A stretch of DNA of 64,000 nt from JBDXHU01 sp039989475 (GCA_039989475.1 JBDXHU010000005.1:186001-250000); one strand, 5' to 3'. Counted from the stretch's first letter, positions 52,125-60,650 are shown. Made by a program: numbers and translations. The notes: generated by a model from the sequence alone, not told the origin.

Positions 52125-52350
52125 GGGCGGGACGTTCAAGTCGCTCGGCCAACCAAACCTTAATGATAGATTGTCGAGTAACTCCCAGCCTTGCAGCTTC
52201 TTTATCAAGTGAGGCGATCATCCATTCAGGAAAATCAACGTTCACCCGCCTCGGAGTTTGATTCGGTCGTTGGATACTAGACAAGTCGAATTCATCGATG
52301 ATGTCTTCTTTGCCCTCGTCGAACTTTCTGTCTAAGTCTTTAGCTTTCAT
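52114..52350 (-). CDS. brnA: BrnA antitoxin (cassette)
   Basis: 78 residues. C-terminal ribbon-helix-helix-like region NQTPRRVNVDFPEWMIASLD followed by KEAARLGVTRQSIIKVWLAE RL is the BrnA/CopG-like antitoxin pattern. Overlaps the end of brnT by 11 bases, so the pair is cotranslated in the unusual toxin-first order that is standard for BrnTA. Probably binds the toxin and represses its own promoter. Its stop lies within an attC-like site, so the pair forms one cassette. Confidence 0.9.
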   Translation of the reverse strand: MKAKDLDRKFDEGKEDIIDEFDLSSIQRPNQTPRRVNVDFPEWMIASLDKEAARLGVTRQSIIKVWLAERLERPALNK

Positions 52351-52603
52351 ATATCTCTACCTCTATGGCACGAGACCGCCTTACGGAAATAATTCGAATT
52401 TCATCATCTCGGTCGGTCACGATAGCGGACCAGATCTGATCCGCTAATTGAGCGATGACCATAACCCTTGGCTCGTCATCAGAGCGGGCCAAAATCCTAA
52501 CAAGATTTGGGTCTTCCCAGAGGGCTTGGGCCCGATCGAAGTCTATCCCGTGCTTTTTTAGGTTAGATTGGCTCTTCTCCCGATCGTACTGAAACTCAGT
52601 CAT
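52340..52603 (-). CDS. brnT: BrnT ribonuclease toxin (cassette)
   Basis: 87 residues. N-terminal FQYDREKSQSNLKKHGIDFD with the DxxKxxxNxxKHGIxF motif, then RVMVIAQLADQIWSAIVTDR and IRIISVRRSRAIEVEIYES, all diagnostic for BrnT (RelE-fold RNase). Inhibits translation when free of BrnA. The only recognisable toxin-antitoxin system in the array; such modules stabilise cassette arrays in chromosomal integrons. The start is about 45 bases after the attC-like site bordering the IS110 remnant, and AT-rich DNA there may supply its promoter. Confidence 0.92.
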   Translation of the reverse strand: MTEFQYDREKSQSNLKKHGIDFDRAQALWEDPNLVRILARSDDEPRVMVIAQLADQIWSAIVTDRDDEIRIISVRRSRAIEVEIYES

Positions 52604-52648
52604 GGTATAGAAAATATACCATTATTGTAATATTGGCAAATGGGTAGC

Positions 52649-52729
52649 CTTTAACGCTGCAAACTGGGGCGCCCAACCTGGAGCGCAGCGGAAGGTAGGG
52701 TGTCCCAGCGAAGCGCCAGCTTTCTTATG
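52649..52729 (-). repeat. attC-like site 7, next to the IS110 remnant
   Basis: Minus strand from CATAAGAAAGCTGGCGC through GCGCCCCAGTTTGCAGC to GTTAAAG, about 80 bases, with complementary GCTGGCGC...GCGCCCCAG arms. The cassette that once preceded it has been replaced by the transposase fragment that begins at about 52727. Confidence 0.6.
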
Positions 52730-53023
52730 AGCGCTAAAGGCGTCGGCAAAGTGCTCGCGTGTACATTGCTCAGTGAGTTACCTGAACTGGGAAGATTGAA
52801 CAACAAAGAGATCGCGGCCCTGGTCGGTGTCGCTCCAATGAATCGCGATAGCGGCAAGTATCAGGGGAAGCGCTTCATTCGCGGCGGACGACACAAAGTA
52901 CGCACAGTACTATTTGTCTCTATGCTCTCGGCCATCCAGTGTCACCCCAAACTCAAGCCCATGTATGAGCGCCTGGTTGCTGCGGGTAAGTCCACTGGAT
53001 GGCTAGGCGTGCTTGTTGGGTAA
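52727..53023 (+). pseudogene. IS110-family transposase, C-terminal fragment
   Basis: Reads SAKGVGKVLACTLLSELPEL, then LNNKEIAALVGVAPMNRDSG and GKRFIRGGRHKVRTVLFVSM, the Transposase_20 domain of IS110/IS1111 elements. The N-terminal DEDD catalytic domain is absent and the usual end is lost, with a stop at 53021. Members of the IS1111 branch are known to insert into attC sites; here the fragment directly touches an attC-like site. Confidence 0.85.
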
Positions 53024-53035
53024 GCACCAACTAAC

Positions 53036-53073
53036 CCGGACCGTTGCGTCAGGTGGCCACCTGCCGCGTCCGG
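53036..53073. terminator. Large inverted repeat downstream of glyS
   Basis: Outer arms CCGGAC (53036-53041) and GTCCGG (53068-53073) enclose a perfect palindrome CAGGTGGCCACCTG (53050-53063). It lies 17 bases beyond the glyS stop codon, a terminator position, but there is no T-run. It could also be an end structure of the vanished IS or a degenerate recombination site. Confidence 0.4.
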
Positions 53074-53090
53074 ATCTATTTAGCGGCTTG

Positions 53091-55169
53091 TTACTTGGAG
53101 GGCGCCAGGAGTGAGATATCGGCGACCTGCAGGAAGCTGTTGCGCAGCGCGCTGAGCAGGTAGAGGCGGTTATTGCGCACTGCCTCGTCATCCGCCATCA
53201 CCATCACTTCATCGAAGAACCGGTCGACGGCCGGCTGTAAGTCCGCCAGTGTTGTCAGTGCCTCGGTGTAACAACCCTGTTCCAGCAGCTCGTCGACGCC
53301 TTTGCGTCGCTCCATCAGTTGCTCGGCCAGGGATTGTTCCGCTGCATCCTGAAGTAAGTCTTTACTTACTTCCTGAGCTACGAAATCCGGCCCCTGCTTG
53401 GCAAGGATGTTGGAAACCCGCTTATTCGCCGCGGCCAGCGCTGCAGACTGTGGCAGGCGGCTGAAGGCGTCCACGGCGTGAACACGACGGTGAATATCCA
53501 GTGGCATGGTCAGGGCCCGGGCACTGACTGCCTTGAACACCTCGGCCGGGATAGATTCATCCTCATACCAGGCCCGGAAGCGCTCCAGCATATAAGCCAT
53601 AACCTGGTCTACCGTGTCTTCCTGCAACAGCCCGGCCGGGTATTGGTCTGCCGCGGCCTGCAGGCATTGCTGCAGATCCAGCGACAACTCCCCTTCCACC
53701 AGGATGCGCAGCACACCGAGAGAGGCGCGACGCAGGGCAAATGGGTCCTTGGAGCCAGTCGGTGCCTGGCCAATACCAAAAATACCGACCAGGGTATCGA
53801 GCCGGTCGGCCAGTGCCAGGCAGGTGGCGACCGGGCCTTGCGGCAGCGTGTCTCCTGAGTAGCGAGGCCAGTACTGCTGCTGCAGGGCTTGAGCAACCGG
53901 CTCTGGTTCGCCATCGTGAATGGCATAGTAGCTGCCGGCGATGCCCTGCATGTTAGCGAATTCGCCAACCATCAGGGTCAACAGGTCGGTTTTACTGAGC
54001 AGCGCGGACCGGCGCGCCTGCTCCTGTTCTGCGCCCAGCTGGGCTGCCAGCCAATCGCTGAGTGCTACCAGGCGCTGGGTCTTGTCGTGCAGGCTGCCGA
54101 GCTTTTGTTGGAAAACAATATTGCCCAGCTGTTCGACCCGCGATTCGAGGCTGCGCTGTTTGTCGCTATTGAAAAAGAAGTCGGCATCGCTGAGGCGCGG
54201 ACGGATGACACGCTCGTTACCATCGATAACCTGGGCGGGGTCCTTGCTCTCAATATTGGCTACCGTAATAAACCGTGGCAGCAGCTGGTCCTTATCGTCC
54301 AGCAGGTAAAAGTACTTTTGGTGCTCCTTCATCGAGGAAATCAGGGCTTCGGCCGGCACCTGCAGGAAGCGCTCTTCAAAGCCACCGGTCAACGCCACCG
54401 GCCACTCCACCAGCGCGGTGACTTCATTGAGCAGGTCTTCATCAATCACGGCGCGGGCGTTCACCTTCTCCGCTTCTGCATTCACCTGTTCCACGATCAT
54501 GTCGCGGCGCTGCTCGAAGTCGGCAATCACAAAGGCCTCGCGCAATTGTGCCTCGTAGTTGGCGGGGCCGGTGAGCAGCAAGTCTCCCTCGCTATGAAAG
54601 CGATGACCACGACTGCGGTTGCCCGCGGCCAGGTCCAGAATTTCGCAGTCGACCACTTCGTCACCCAACATCAACACCAGCCAGTGCACAGGTCGCACAA
54701 ACTCGGTTTTCGAGCTGCCCCAGCGCATGCGCTTGGGAACGGGCAAGTCGCGCAGACTCTGGCTGATCAATTCCGGCAGGCAGTCGACAGCGCGAACGCC
54801 GCTGGCCTGACTACGAAATACCAGGCGTGGTCCCTTTTCGGTTTCGGCGACCTCCAGCTCCTCCGGTGTCACATTGTTCTTGCGGGCAAAGCCCTGTGCC
54901 GCCGGCGACCACTCGCCATCCTCGGTGCGTGCCCGGTCCGCCGGTGGGCCGAACACTTCGATCGCCTCATCCGCCGCCTGCAGCTCCAGCGCCTCTATCA
55001 CCAGCGCCAGCCGGCGCGGGGTCGCATAGGAGCGCACGCTGCCGTGGCCGAGTCGCTGCCGCGCAAGTCCGCTGACAATGCCGGCGGTAAAAGCGTCACT
55101 CAGGGTTTTTAATGCCTTCGGGGGTAACTCTTCCGTACCCAATTCGATCAGCAGGCTCTCCTGGCTCAT
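53091..55169 (-). CDS. glyS: Glycyl-tRNA synthetase beta subunit
   Basis: 692 residues, the usual size for the beta chain of the alpha2beta2 bacterial enzyme; binds and positions tRNA-Gly. N-terminus SQESLLIELGTEELPPKALK is the family hallmark, with SSMKEHQKYFYLLDDKDQLL, GSKDPFALRRASLGVLRIL and a C-terminal anticodon-binding DALR-like part. Overlaps glyQ by 4 bases (ATGA), so they are translationally coupled. Right boundary of the accessory block. Confidence 0.97.
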   Translation of the reverse strand: MSQESLLIELGTEELPPKALKTLSDAFTAGIVSGLARQRLGHGSVRSYATPRRLALVIEALELQAADEAIEVFGPPADRARTEDGEWSPAAQGFARKNNVTPEELEVAETEKGPRLVFRSQASGVRAVDCLPELISQSLRDLPVPKRMRWGSSKTEFVRPVHWLVLMLGDEVVDCEILDLAAGNRSRGHRFHSEGDLLLTGPANYEAQLREAFVIADFEQRRDMIVEQVNAEAEKVNARAVIDEDLLNEVTALVEWPVALTGGFEERFLQVPAEALISSMKEHQKYFYLLDDKDQLLPRFITVANIESKDPAQVIDGNERVIRPRLSDADFFFNSDKQRSLESRVEQLGNIVFQQKLGSLHDKTQRLVALSDWLAAQLGAEQEQARRSALLSKTDLLTLMVGEFANMQGIAGSYYAIHDGEPEPVAQALQQQYWPRYSGDTLPQGPVATCLALADRLDTLVGIFGIGQAPTGSKDPFALRRASLGVLRILVEGELSLDLQQCLQAAADQYPAGLLQEDTVDQVMAYMLERFRAWYEDESIPAEVFKAVSARALTMPLDIHRRVHAVDAFSRLPQSAALAAANKRVSNILAKQGPDFVAQEVSKDLLQDAAEQSLAEQLMERRKGVDELLEQGCYTEALTTLADLQPAVDRFFDEVMVMADDEAVRNNRLYLLSALRNSFLQVADISLLAPSK

Positions 55170-56116
55170 ACGGTGGCAGCCTCCAGGTTCGCGATCACTT
55201 CTTCACGCAGCGCGGCGGCGGCCAGTGGAAAGCCCAGCGCCCGGCGTGCATCAAAGTAGGTTTGTGCGACGCCGCGTGCCAACTCGCGCACCCGGAGAAT
55301 AAAGCGCTGACGCTCGGTCACTGAGATCGCATTACGCGCATCCAGCAGGTTAAATACGTGGGATGCTTTCATTACCATCTCATAGGCGGGCAGGGGCAGC
55401 GCCTTTTCAATCAGGCTTTTGCTCTGGCGTTCAAAGAAGTCGAATTGACGGAACAGTTCCTCCACGTCCGCCTCCTCAAAGTTGAAGCGGGACATCTCCA
55501 CCTCGTTTTGGTGGAATACATCACCGTAGCTCACGTCGCCCTCGGGGCCTCTTGCCCAGACCAGGTCGTAGATGCTGTCCACGCCCTGCAAGTACATGGC
55601 AATGCGCTCCAGGCCATAGGTTATCTCGCCGCTGACCGGGTAGCACTCGAGCCCGCCCACCTGCTGAAAATAGGTGAACTGGGTGACTTCCATGCCGTTG
55701 AGCCAGACCTCCCAGCCCAGGCCCCAGGCACCGAGCGTGGGTGATTCCCAGTTATCTTCAACGAAGCGAATATCGTGAATGGCCGGGTCTACTCCCAGTC
55801 CGCGCAGGGAATCGAGGTAGAGATCCATGATGTTGGTCGGGGACGGTTTTAGTATTACCTGGAACTGGTAGTAGTGCTGCAGGCGGTTGGGGTTGTCTCC
55901 ATAGCGCCCGTCAGTGGGTCGACGCGAGGGTTGCACATAGGCCGCATTCCAGGTTTCAGGACCGATTGCGCGCAGGAAGGTGGCGGGGTGAAAGGTGCCG
56001 GCGCCAACTTCCATGTCCAGCGGCTGCAAAATTACACAGCCCTGTTCAGCCCAGAATTGCTGAAGAGCCAGTATAAGTCCCTGGAATGTGTCTACCTTTG
56101 CCTGAATGTTGTCCAC
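55166..56116 (-). CDS. glyQ: Glycyl-tRNA synthetase alpha subunit
   Basis: Catalytic class II chain, 316 residues. Family motifs GLILALQQFWAEQGCVILQP, PSRRPTDGRYGDNPNRLQHY and GWEVWLNGMEVTQFTYFQQV are all present. Upstream, a minus-strand TATAAT (56153-56148) without a strong -35 partner may belong to its promoter. Divergent from djlA, 104 bases apart. Confidence 0.97.
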   Translation of the reverse strand: MDNIQAKVDTFQGLILALQQFWAEQGCVILQPLDMEVGAGTFHPATFLRAIGPETWNAAYVQPSRRPTDGRYGDNPNRLQHYYQFQVILKPSPTNIMDLYLDSLRGLGVDPAIHDIRFVEDNWESPTLGAWGLGWEVWLNGMEVTQFTYFQQVGGLECYPVSGEITYGLERIAMYLQGVDSIYDLVWARGPEGDVSYGDVFHQNEVEMSRFNFEEADVEELFRQFDFFERQSKSLIEKALPLPAYEMVMKASHVFNLLDARNAISVTERQRFILRVRELARGVAQTYFDARRALGFPLAAAALREEVIANLEAATV

Positions 56117-56220
56117 CGGTGGTCCTACGTGCGGAAAAAAGCGGCCTATTATACATACTCTTTACACTGCATAATACGCGCCCCCGGTGTAACCGGGCCC
56201 CGCAATTACTGAGTTTGAAC

Positions 56221-57012
56221 ATGATTTACGGAAAAATCGTAGCAGGCAGCCTCGGCCTGCTTTTGGGCGGTCTACCAGGCCTGCTTTTAGGCGTGTTGCT
56301 CGGCCACTGGTTTGATCGCGGTTTGAGCCACAGCCTTGGCTTTGGCAGCCCGGAACAGCTGGCGCGCATGCGCGAGGTATTTTTTGAGACCAGCTTCCTG
56401 TTGTTGGGCCATATGGCGAAAGCGGATGGACGGGTCAGCGAGGCCGAGGTCACGCAGGCGGAAAACGTCATGCAACAGCTAGGCATAAGCGGTGCCCAGC
56501 GCCAGGTCGCCATTGACCTGTTCAAGCGCGGCGCTGCCAGCGAGTTCGACCTGGAACTCACCCTGGCGCGCTTCCAGCAGGAGTGCGCCGGCCCCAGGCA
56601 GATCGCCCATACACTGTTGATATTTCTTATCAGCATGGCGCTTGCCGACGGAGAAATGCACCCGGGCGAGCGCGAACTGCTGCACGAGGTCGCGAGAAGC
56701 CTGGGCTATGCCGATGCGGAGTTTGAACAGCTACTGCGTATGGTAGAAGCCCAGAGTCACTTTCACGATTTCTCAGGCGCCAGGCCGGCACCTGTTTCTC
56801 AGTTGGCTGACGCCTACCTGGCCCTGGGGGTGGAGGATAGTTGCAGTGATGCGGAGTTAAAGCGCGCCTATAGACGGCGCATGAGCGAGCATCACCCGGA
56901 TAAACTCATTGCCCGTGGCGTACCCGAGGAAATGCTCAAGGTGGCTACCGAGAAAGCCCAGGAAATCCAGGCCGCCTACGAACTGATCAAGACCACACGG
57001 CGCCGCGGCTAA
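56221..57012 (+). CDS. djlA: DjlA-like membrane-anchored J-domain co-chaperone
   Basis: 263 residues from the ATG at 56221; a longer open frame upstream overlaps the glyQ promoter region. One N-terminal glycine-rich membrane helix (GSLGLLLGGLPGLLLGVLLG), then a TerB-like helical domain (GHMAKADGRVSEAEVTQAEN; MALADGEMHPGERELLHEVA) and a C-terminal J domain with the HPD motif in YRRRMSEHHPDKL. J-domain protein expected to stimulate DnaK at the inner membrane. Convergent with the SIMPL gene, 6 bases apart. Confidence 0.92.
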   Translation: MIYGKIVAGSLGLLLGGLPGLLLGVLLGHWFDRGLSHSLGFGSPEQLARMREVFFETSFLLLGHMAKADGRVSEAEVTQAENVMQQLGISGAQRQVAIDLFKRGAASEFDLELTLARFQQECAGPRQIAHTLLIFLISMALADGEMHPGERELLHEVARSLGYADAEFEQLLRMVEAQSHFHDFSGARPAPVSQLADAYLALGVEDSCSDAELKRAYRRRMSEHHPDKLIARGVPEEMLKVATEKAQEIQAAYELIKTTRRRG

Positions 57013-57018
57013 GCGGCT

Positions 57019-57705
57019 TTACTGGAGCTGGTAGCGAATTTCCAGCTGCGCGTTTATGCGTTGCCTGGCAACGCTCAAACCTGGCGCAGACCCGGCGTCC
57101 GCCGTCATCGCCTCCGCCATCATGCGCGGCTGGGGTTGCGAGTGGCCTGTGCCGCGCTCTTGTACCTGTAACACGGGTCCGAGTTGCGCATCGATCCTGG
57201 CGGCAATGGTCTCCGCCTTGCGCTTGCCCCTGGTCAGCGCGACTTCCAGCGCCTGCAGTTGCAGGCTTTCGATTTTGCTGTGGCTTAACTGTGGTGGTCG
57301 GATTCCGTGCAGGTCGAGGCTGGTCAGTTGTTGCACAAGTCCGCTATAGGCATCCAGGTCGCGCAGCGTTAAGCGTATCTCCCGCTCCACGGTTTCACCC
57401 AGGTAGCGCCGATTATTATTGCGCCACTCATACTCTGGTCTGACGCTGAGCCGGGAGCTATCGATGTCGTCGGCTTCAATGCCGGCATCCCGCGCCAGTT
57501 TGATGATTTGCGCGGTGAGCTTGTCTGCCCGTGCGCGTACTTTCGCCAGCTCCGAACCGGTTTGTTTAACGGTGACCGGTAATACCAGTGTATCGGGAAC
57601 CGCCTCTACCCAGCCCTCTGCCTGGACGACAATGAAGCGGGATTCCTGTGCTGTGACGGTGCCGGTGGCAGCCACCAGGCACAGCAATAGTAGTAGCCTG
57701 CGCAT
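57019..57705 (-). CDS. SIMPL (DUF541) domain periplasmic protein
   Basis: 228 residues. Signal peptide RRLLLLLCLVAATGTVTAQ, then the SIMPL/DUF541 fold with IVVQAEGWVEAVPDTLVLPV, AEGWVEAVPD and the conserved ALTRGKRKAETIAARI near the C-terminus. Function of the family is unclear; some members affect oxidative stress resistance. Fifteen bases after trkH in the same direction, so possibly cotranscribed with trkA-trkH. Confidence 0.88.
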   Translation of the reverse strand: MRRLLLLLCLVAATGTVTAQESRFIVVQAEGWVEAVPDTLVLPVTVKQTGSELAKVRARADKLTAQIIKLARDAGIEADDIDSSRLSVRPEYEWRNNNRRYLGETVEREIRLTLRDLDAYSGLVQQLTSLDLHGIRPPQLSHSKIESLQLQALEVALTRGKRKAETIAARIDAQLGPVLQVQERGTGHSQPQPRMMAEAMTADAGSAPGLSVARQRINAQLEIRYQLQ

Positions 57706-57720
57706 ATTTATGTACTCCGT

Positions 57721-59169
57721 TCAGGGGCGCCAGAAAGTCGGGGTGAACAACACCAGCACCGTAAATACTTCCAGCCGCCCCAGCAACATGGCGCCACACA
57801 ACAACCATTTCGCCGTGTCGTTAATGTCGCCGTAATGATAGGACACCGCGCCGAGGCCGGGACCCAGGTTGTTCAGTGATGCCGCCACCGCTGAAAAGGC
57901 GGTCTCAAAGTCCAGCCCGGTTGCGACGATCATAATCATCAACACAATGAACACCATTAAATAAACGGCGAGGAAACTCCACACGGCACTGACGACCTTG
58001 GCCTCGACCCGGCGGTTGCCGACTTTCAGCGGTATCACCGCATTGGGGTGCACCAGCTGCTTGAGCTCGCGCTGGCCTTGCTTGTAGATCAGCATCAAGC
58101 GCATGGCCTTGATGCCGCCGCCGGTGGAACCGGCACAGCCGCCCATGAAGGAAAACACCAACAACATTAATGGAAGAAAACTGGGCCAGTGCGCGAAGTC
58201 CTGGGTGCTAAACCCGGTTGTGGTGGTGATCGATACGGCCTGGAACAGGCCGTGAATCAGGCCGTCTTCGAGTGTGAAGGTTCCGGTAAGCCAGAGCATG
58301 GCACAGGTAATCACGATGCAGATGCCGAGCACAGCGCTGAAAAAGAGGGTCTCGGAGTCCTTGAAGTAAACACCTGCGGTACGGCGTCGCCAGGCGGTAA
58401 AGTGCAGGCCAAAATTGATCGCGGCAAAAAACATAAAGACGGTACAGATCAGCATTATCGCCGGGCTGTCGAAATAACCGATACTGGCGTCGTGGGTGGA
58501 AAAGCCGCCAATGGCAACGGTGGAAAAAGCGTGGCAAATGGCATCGAAACTGCTCATCCCGGCCAGCTTGTAGGCCACCCCACATAGCACAGTCAGCAAC
58601 AAATAAACCAGGAACAAGGCCTTGGCGGTCTGGGTAATACGCGGGGTCAGTTTACTGTCCTTGGACGGGCCGGGAGTTTCAGCCTGGTACAGCTGCATGC
58701 CACCAATGCCCAGCATCGGCAGTACCGCCACCGCCACCACAATGATGCCGATTCCACCCAGCCACTGTAGCTGCTGGCGATAGAACAACAGTGATGCGGG
58801 CAGCTGGTCTATCTGGGTGAGGACGGTGGCGCCGGTTGTGGTCAGGCCCGAGATAGACTCAAAGATTGCATCGGTTGGGGAGACACTGATGTCCGCATCC
58901 AGGGCAAAGGGCAGTGCGCCGAACAAACCCAGCACCGTCCAGAACAGGGTGGTGATGAGAAAACCGTCGCGGGTCCGGAGCTCCTGGCGGGTGCCGCGAG
59001 CGGGCAGCCACATCATAAAACCCCCCAGCATGGTGATGCTGAAGGCGGTTATAAAACCGGGAGCGGCGCCGTCCTCGAAGTATAGTGACAGGGCCAGGGG
59101 CAGCAGCAAGGTCAGGCTGAACAGCATCAACAAGATGCCGAGAATACGCAGGGTGATCGATATATGCAT
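57721..59169 (-). CDS. trkH: Trk potassium uptake protein TrkH
   Basis: 482 residues, K+ permease with four repeated helix-pore-helix units. The four pore loops are recognisable: ESISGLTTTGATVL, FSTVAIGGFSTHDAS, ITTTTGFSTQDF and AASLNNLGPGLG. Works with the NAD(H)/ATP-binding TrkA encoded just upstream (7 bases apart). High-affinity K+ uptake is the first response to osmotic upshock, a theme shared with the ion-channel region earlier in the window. Confidence 0.95.
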   Translation of the reverse strand: MHISITLRILGILLMLFSLTLLLPLALSLYFEDGAAPGFITAFSITMLGGFMMWLPARGTRQELRTRDGFLITTLFWTVLGLFGALPFALDADISVSPTDAIFESISGLTTTGATVLTQIDQLPASLLFYRQQLQWLGGIGIIVVAVAVLPMLGIGGMQLYQAETPGPSKDSKLTPRITQTAKALFLVYLLLTVLCGVAYKLAGMSSFDAICHAFSTVAIGGFSTHDASIGYFDSPAIMLICTVFMFFAAINFGLHFTAWRRRTAGVYFKDSETLFFSAVLGICIVITCAMLWLTGTFTLEDGLIHGLFQAVSITTTTGFSTQDFAHWPSFLPLMLLVFSFMGGCAGSTGGGIKAMRLMLIYKQGQRELKQLVHPNAVIPLKVGNRRVEAKVVSAVWSFLAVYLMVFIVLMIMIVATGLDFETAFSAVAASLNNLGPGLGAVSYHYGDINDTAKWLLCGAMLLGRLEVFTVLVLFTPTFWRP

Positions 59170-59176
59170 TGCCGGC

Positions 59177-60550
59177 TTAGAAGAAGTGCAGACCGACCTG
59201 GAACAGTCGTTCCACGGCGCTGATCTGACTTTTGTCCACCAGGAACAGAATCACATGGTCGTCGGTCTCCACCACGATGTGGCGATGGGCGATGAGCACT
59301 TCCTTGCCACGGACGATGGCGCCGATGGTTACGCCCTCGGGCAGGCTGACTTCATCAAGGCGGCGGCCAACGATCTTGGAGGCGGTGGAGTCGCCGTGCG
59401 CAATCATCTCGATGGCCTCAGCGGCACCGCGGCGCAGCGAGTGCACGTTATAAATATCGCCACGACGCACGTGGGTTAACAGGCTGCCAATGGTGATTTG
59501 CTGGGGTGACAGGGCGATGTCAATTTCATCGCCCTGCAGCAGGTCAATATAGGCCGGGTTGGCGATCAGGGTGATGACCTTGCGGGCCCCCATGCGCTTG
59601 GCCAGCATCGCCACCATGATATTGACTTCATCATTATTGGTAAGCGCGCAAAATACGTCGATGCCTTCGATATTTTCCGCGGCCAGCAATTCGGTGTCAG
59701 ACGCGTTGCCATTGAGCACGATCACATGCTTGAGCTCTTCCGACAGCTCACGGCAGCGACTGTAGGAGCGCTCTATTAGTTTGACCTGGTATTTGCCGTC
59801 AATGGCTGCGGCCAGGCGTGAACCAATATTGCCACCACCCGCGATCATGATGCGCTTATAGGGCTTGTCCAGTCGTCGCAACTCCGACATGACGGCACGA
59901 ATGTTTTTCTTGGCGGCGATAAAGAAGACCTCGTCGTCCGCCTCCACCACGGTGGTGCCCTCGGGAATAATCGCTTGATTGCGACGGAATATGGCAGCTA
60001 CCCGGGTATCGACACTGGGCATATGCTTGCGAATTTCCCGTAGTTGCTGACCGACCATGGGCCCACCGTAAAAAGCCTTTACGGCGACCAGCTGTACCAG
60101 CCCGTCGGCGAAGTCCAACACCTGCAGGGCACCCGGGTTGGCGATCAGCTCGCACATGCTCTTGGTAACCAGCTGCTCGGGCCCAATCAGCACGTCCACC
60201 GGCACGTGGTCGCTGTCGAACATGTCGGCGTGAGCCAGGTAGTTTGGTGAACGCACCCGCGATATCTTGGTGGGTGTCTTGAATAGTGTGTAGGCGATCT
60301 GGCAGGCCATCATGTTGATCTCGTCACTGTTGGTGACGGCAATTAACATGTCGGCATCTTCTGCGCCGGCGTTAAATAAGCTGCTGGGATGAGAGGCGTG
60401 TCCGACGACCGTCTGCAGGTCGAGTCGATCCTGCAGGGCACGCAATTTATCAGCGTTGGTGTCTACCACCGTGACATCGTTCTGCTCAATGGCCAGATGT
60501 TCTGCCAGAGTGCCGCCAACCTGCCCTGCGCCGAGAATGATGATCTTCAT
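59177..60550 (-). CDS. trkA: Trk system regulatory subunit TrkA
   Basis: 457 residues: two tandem RCK units, each with a Rossmann part. The first begins MKIIILGAGQVGGTLAEHLA and the second KRIMIAGGGNIGSRLAAAID near residue 233, each followed by a RCK-C sub-domain (GPMVGQQLREIRKH; ASKIVGRRLDEVSL). Cytoplasmic ring that gates TrkH in response to nucleotides. First gene of trkA-trkH-SIMPL. Confidence 0.96.
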   Translation of the reverse strand: MKIIILGAGQVGGTLAEHLAIEQNDVTVVDTNADKLRALQDRLDLQTVVGHASHPSSLFNAGAEDADMLIAVTNSDEINMMACQIAYTLFKTPTKISRVRSPNYLAHADMFDSDHVPVDVLIGPEQLVTKSMCELIANPGALQVLDFADGLVQLVAVKAFYGGPMVGQQLREIRKHMPSVDTRVAAIFRRNQAIIPEGTTVVEADDEVFFIAAKKNIRAVMSELRRLDKPYKRIMIAGGGNIGSRLAAAIDGKYQVKLIERSYSRCRELSEELKHVIVLNGNASDTELLAAENIEGIDVFCALTNNDEVNIMVAMLAKRMGARKVITLIANPAYIDLLQGDEIDIALSPQQITIGSLLTHVRRGDIYNVHSLRRGAAEAIEMIAHGDSTASKIVGRRLDEVSLPEGVTIGAIVRGKEVLIAHRHIVVETDDHVILFLVDKSQISAVERLFQVGLHFF

Positions 60551-60599
60551 GATTCACGCGGCTTCCGCGCCATGTGCCTGTCGCAACAATAATGAATTC

Positions 60600-60621
60600 G
60601 GCCCACGAATGTAAGTGGGCC
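60600..60621 (-). terminator. Terminator-like hairpin after rsmB
   Basis: Perfect 7-base arms GGCCCAC/GTGGGCC with an 8-base loop, 29 bases past the rsmB stop codon; an AT-rich tail (GAATTCATTATTG) follows on the minus strand. Separates rsmB from trkA. Confidence 0.55.
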
Positions 60622-60650
60622 CCAAGCAAATCTGCAATATTTACAAGCGC

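Larger units (their letters stand above)
49799..52729 (-). mobile_element. Integron cassette array without an integrase (CALIN)
   Basis: Seven attC-like sites alternate with small genes, all genes pointing to the minus strand, each gene ending directly at or within an attC-like site in the low-coordinate direction. This is the exact logic of integron cassettes. No integrase gene, attI or cassette promoter is visible in the window. Cassettes in reading order: BrnT/BrnA toxin-antitoxin; truncated orphan; DUF2059-like secreted protein; two-helix membrane protein; PH-like membrane protein; four-helix membrane protein. AT-richer than the backbone. Bounded by an IS110 remnant on the right and IS3 remnants on the left. 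Confidence 0.75.

Noticed and set aside
49799..52729. CRISPR array as explanation for the spaced repeats
   Set aside because: Repeats are few, imperfect, palindromic and 400-900 bases apart with genes between them; no cas genes.
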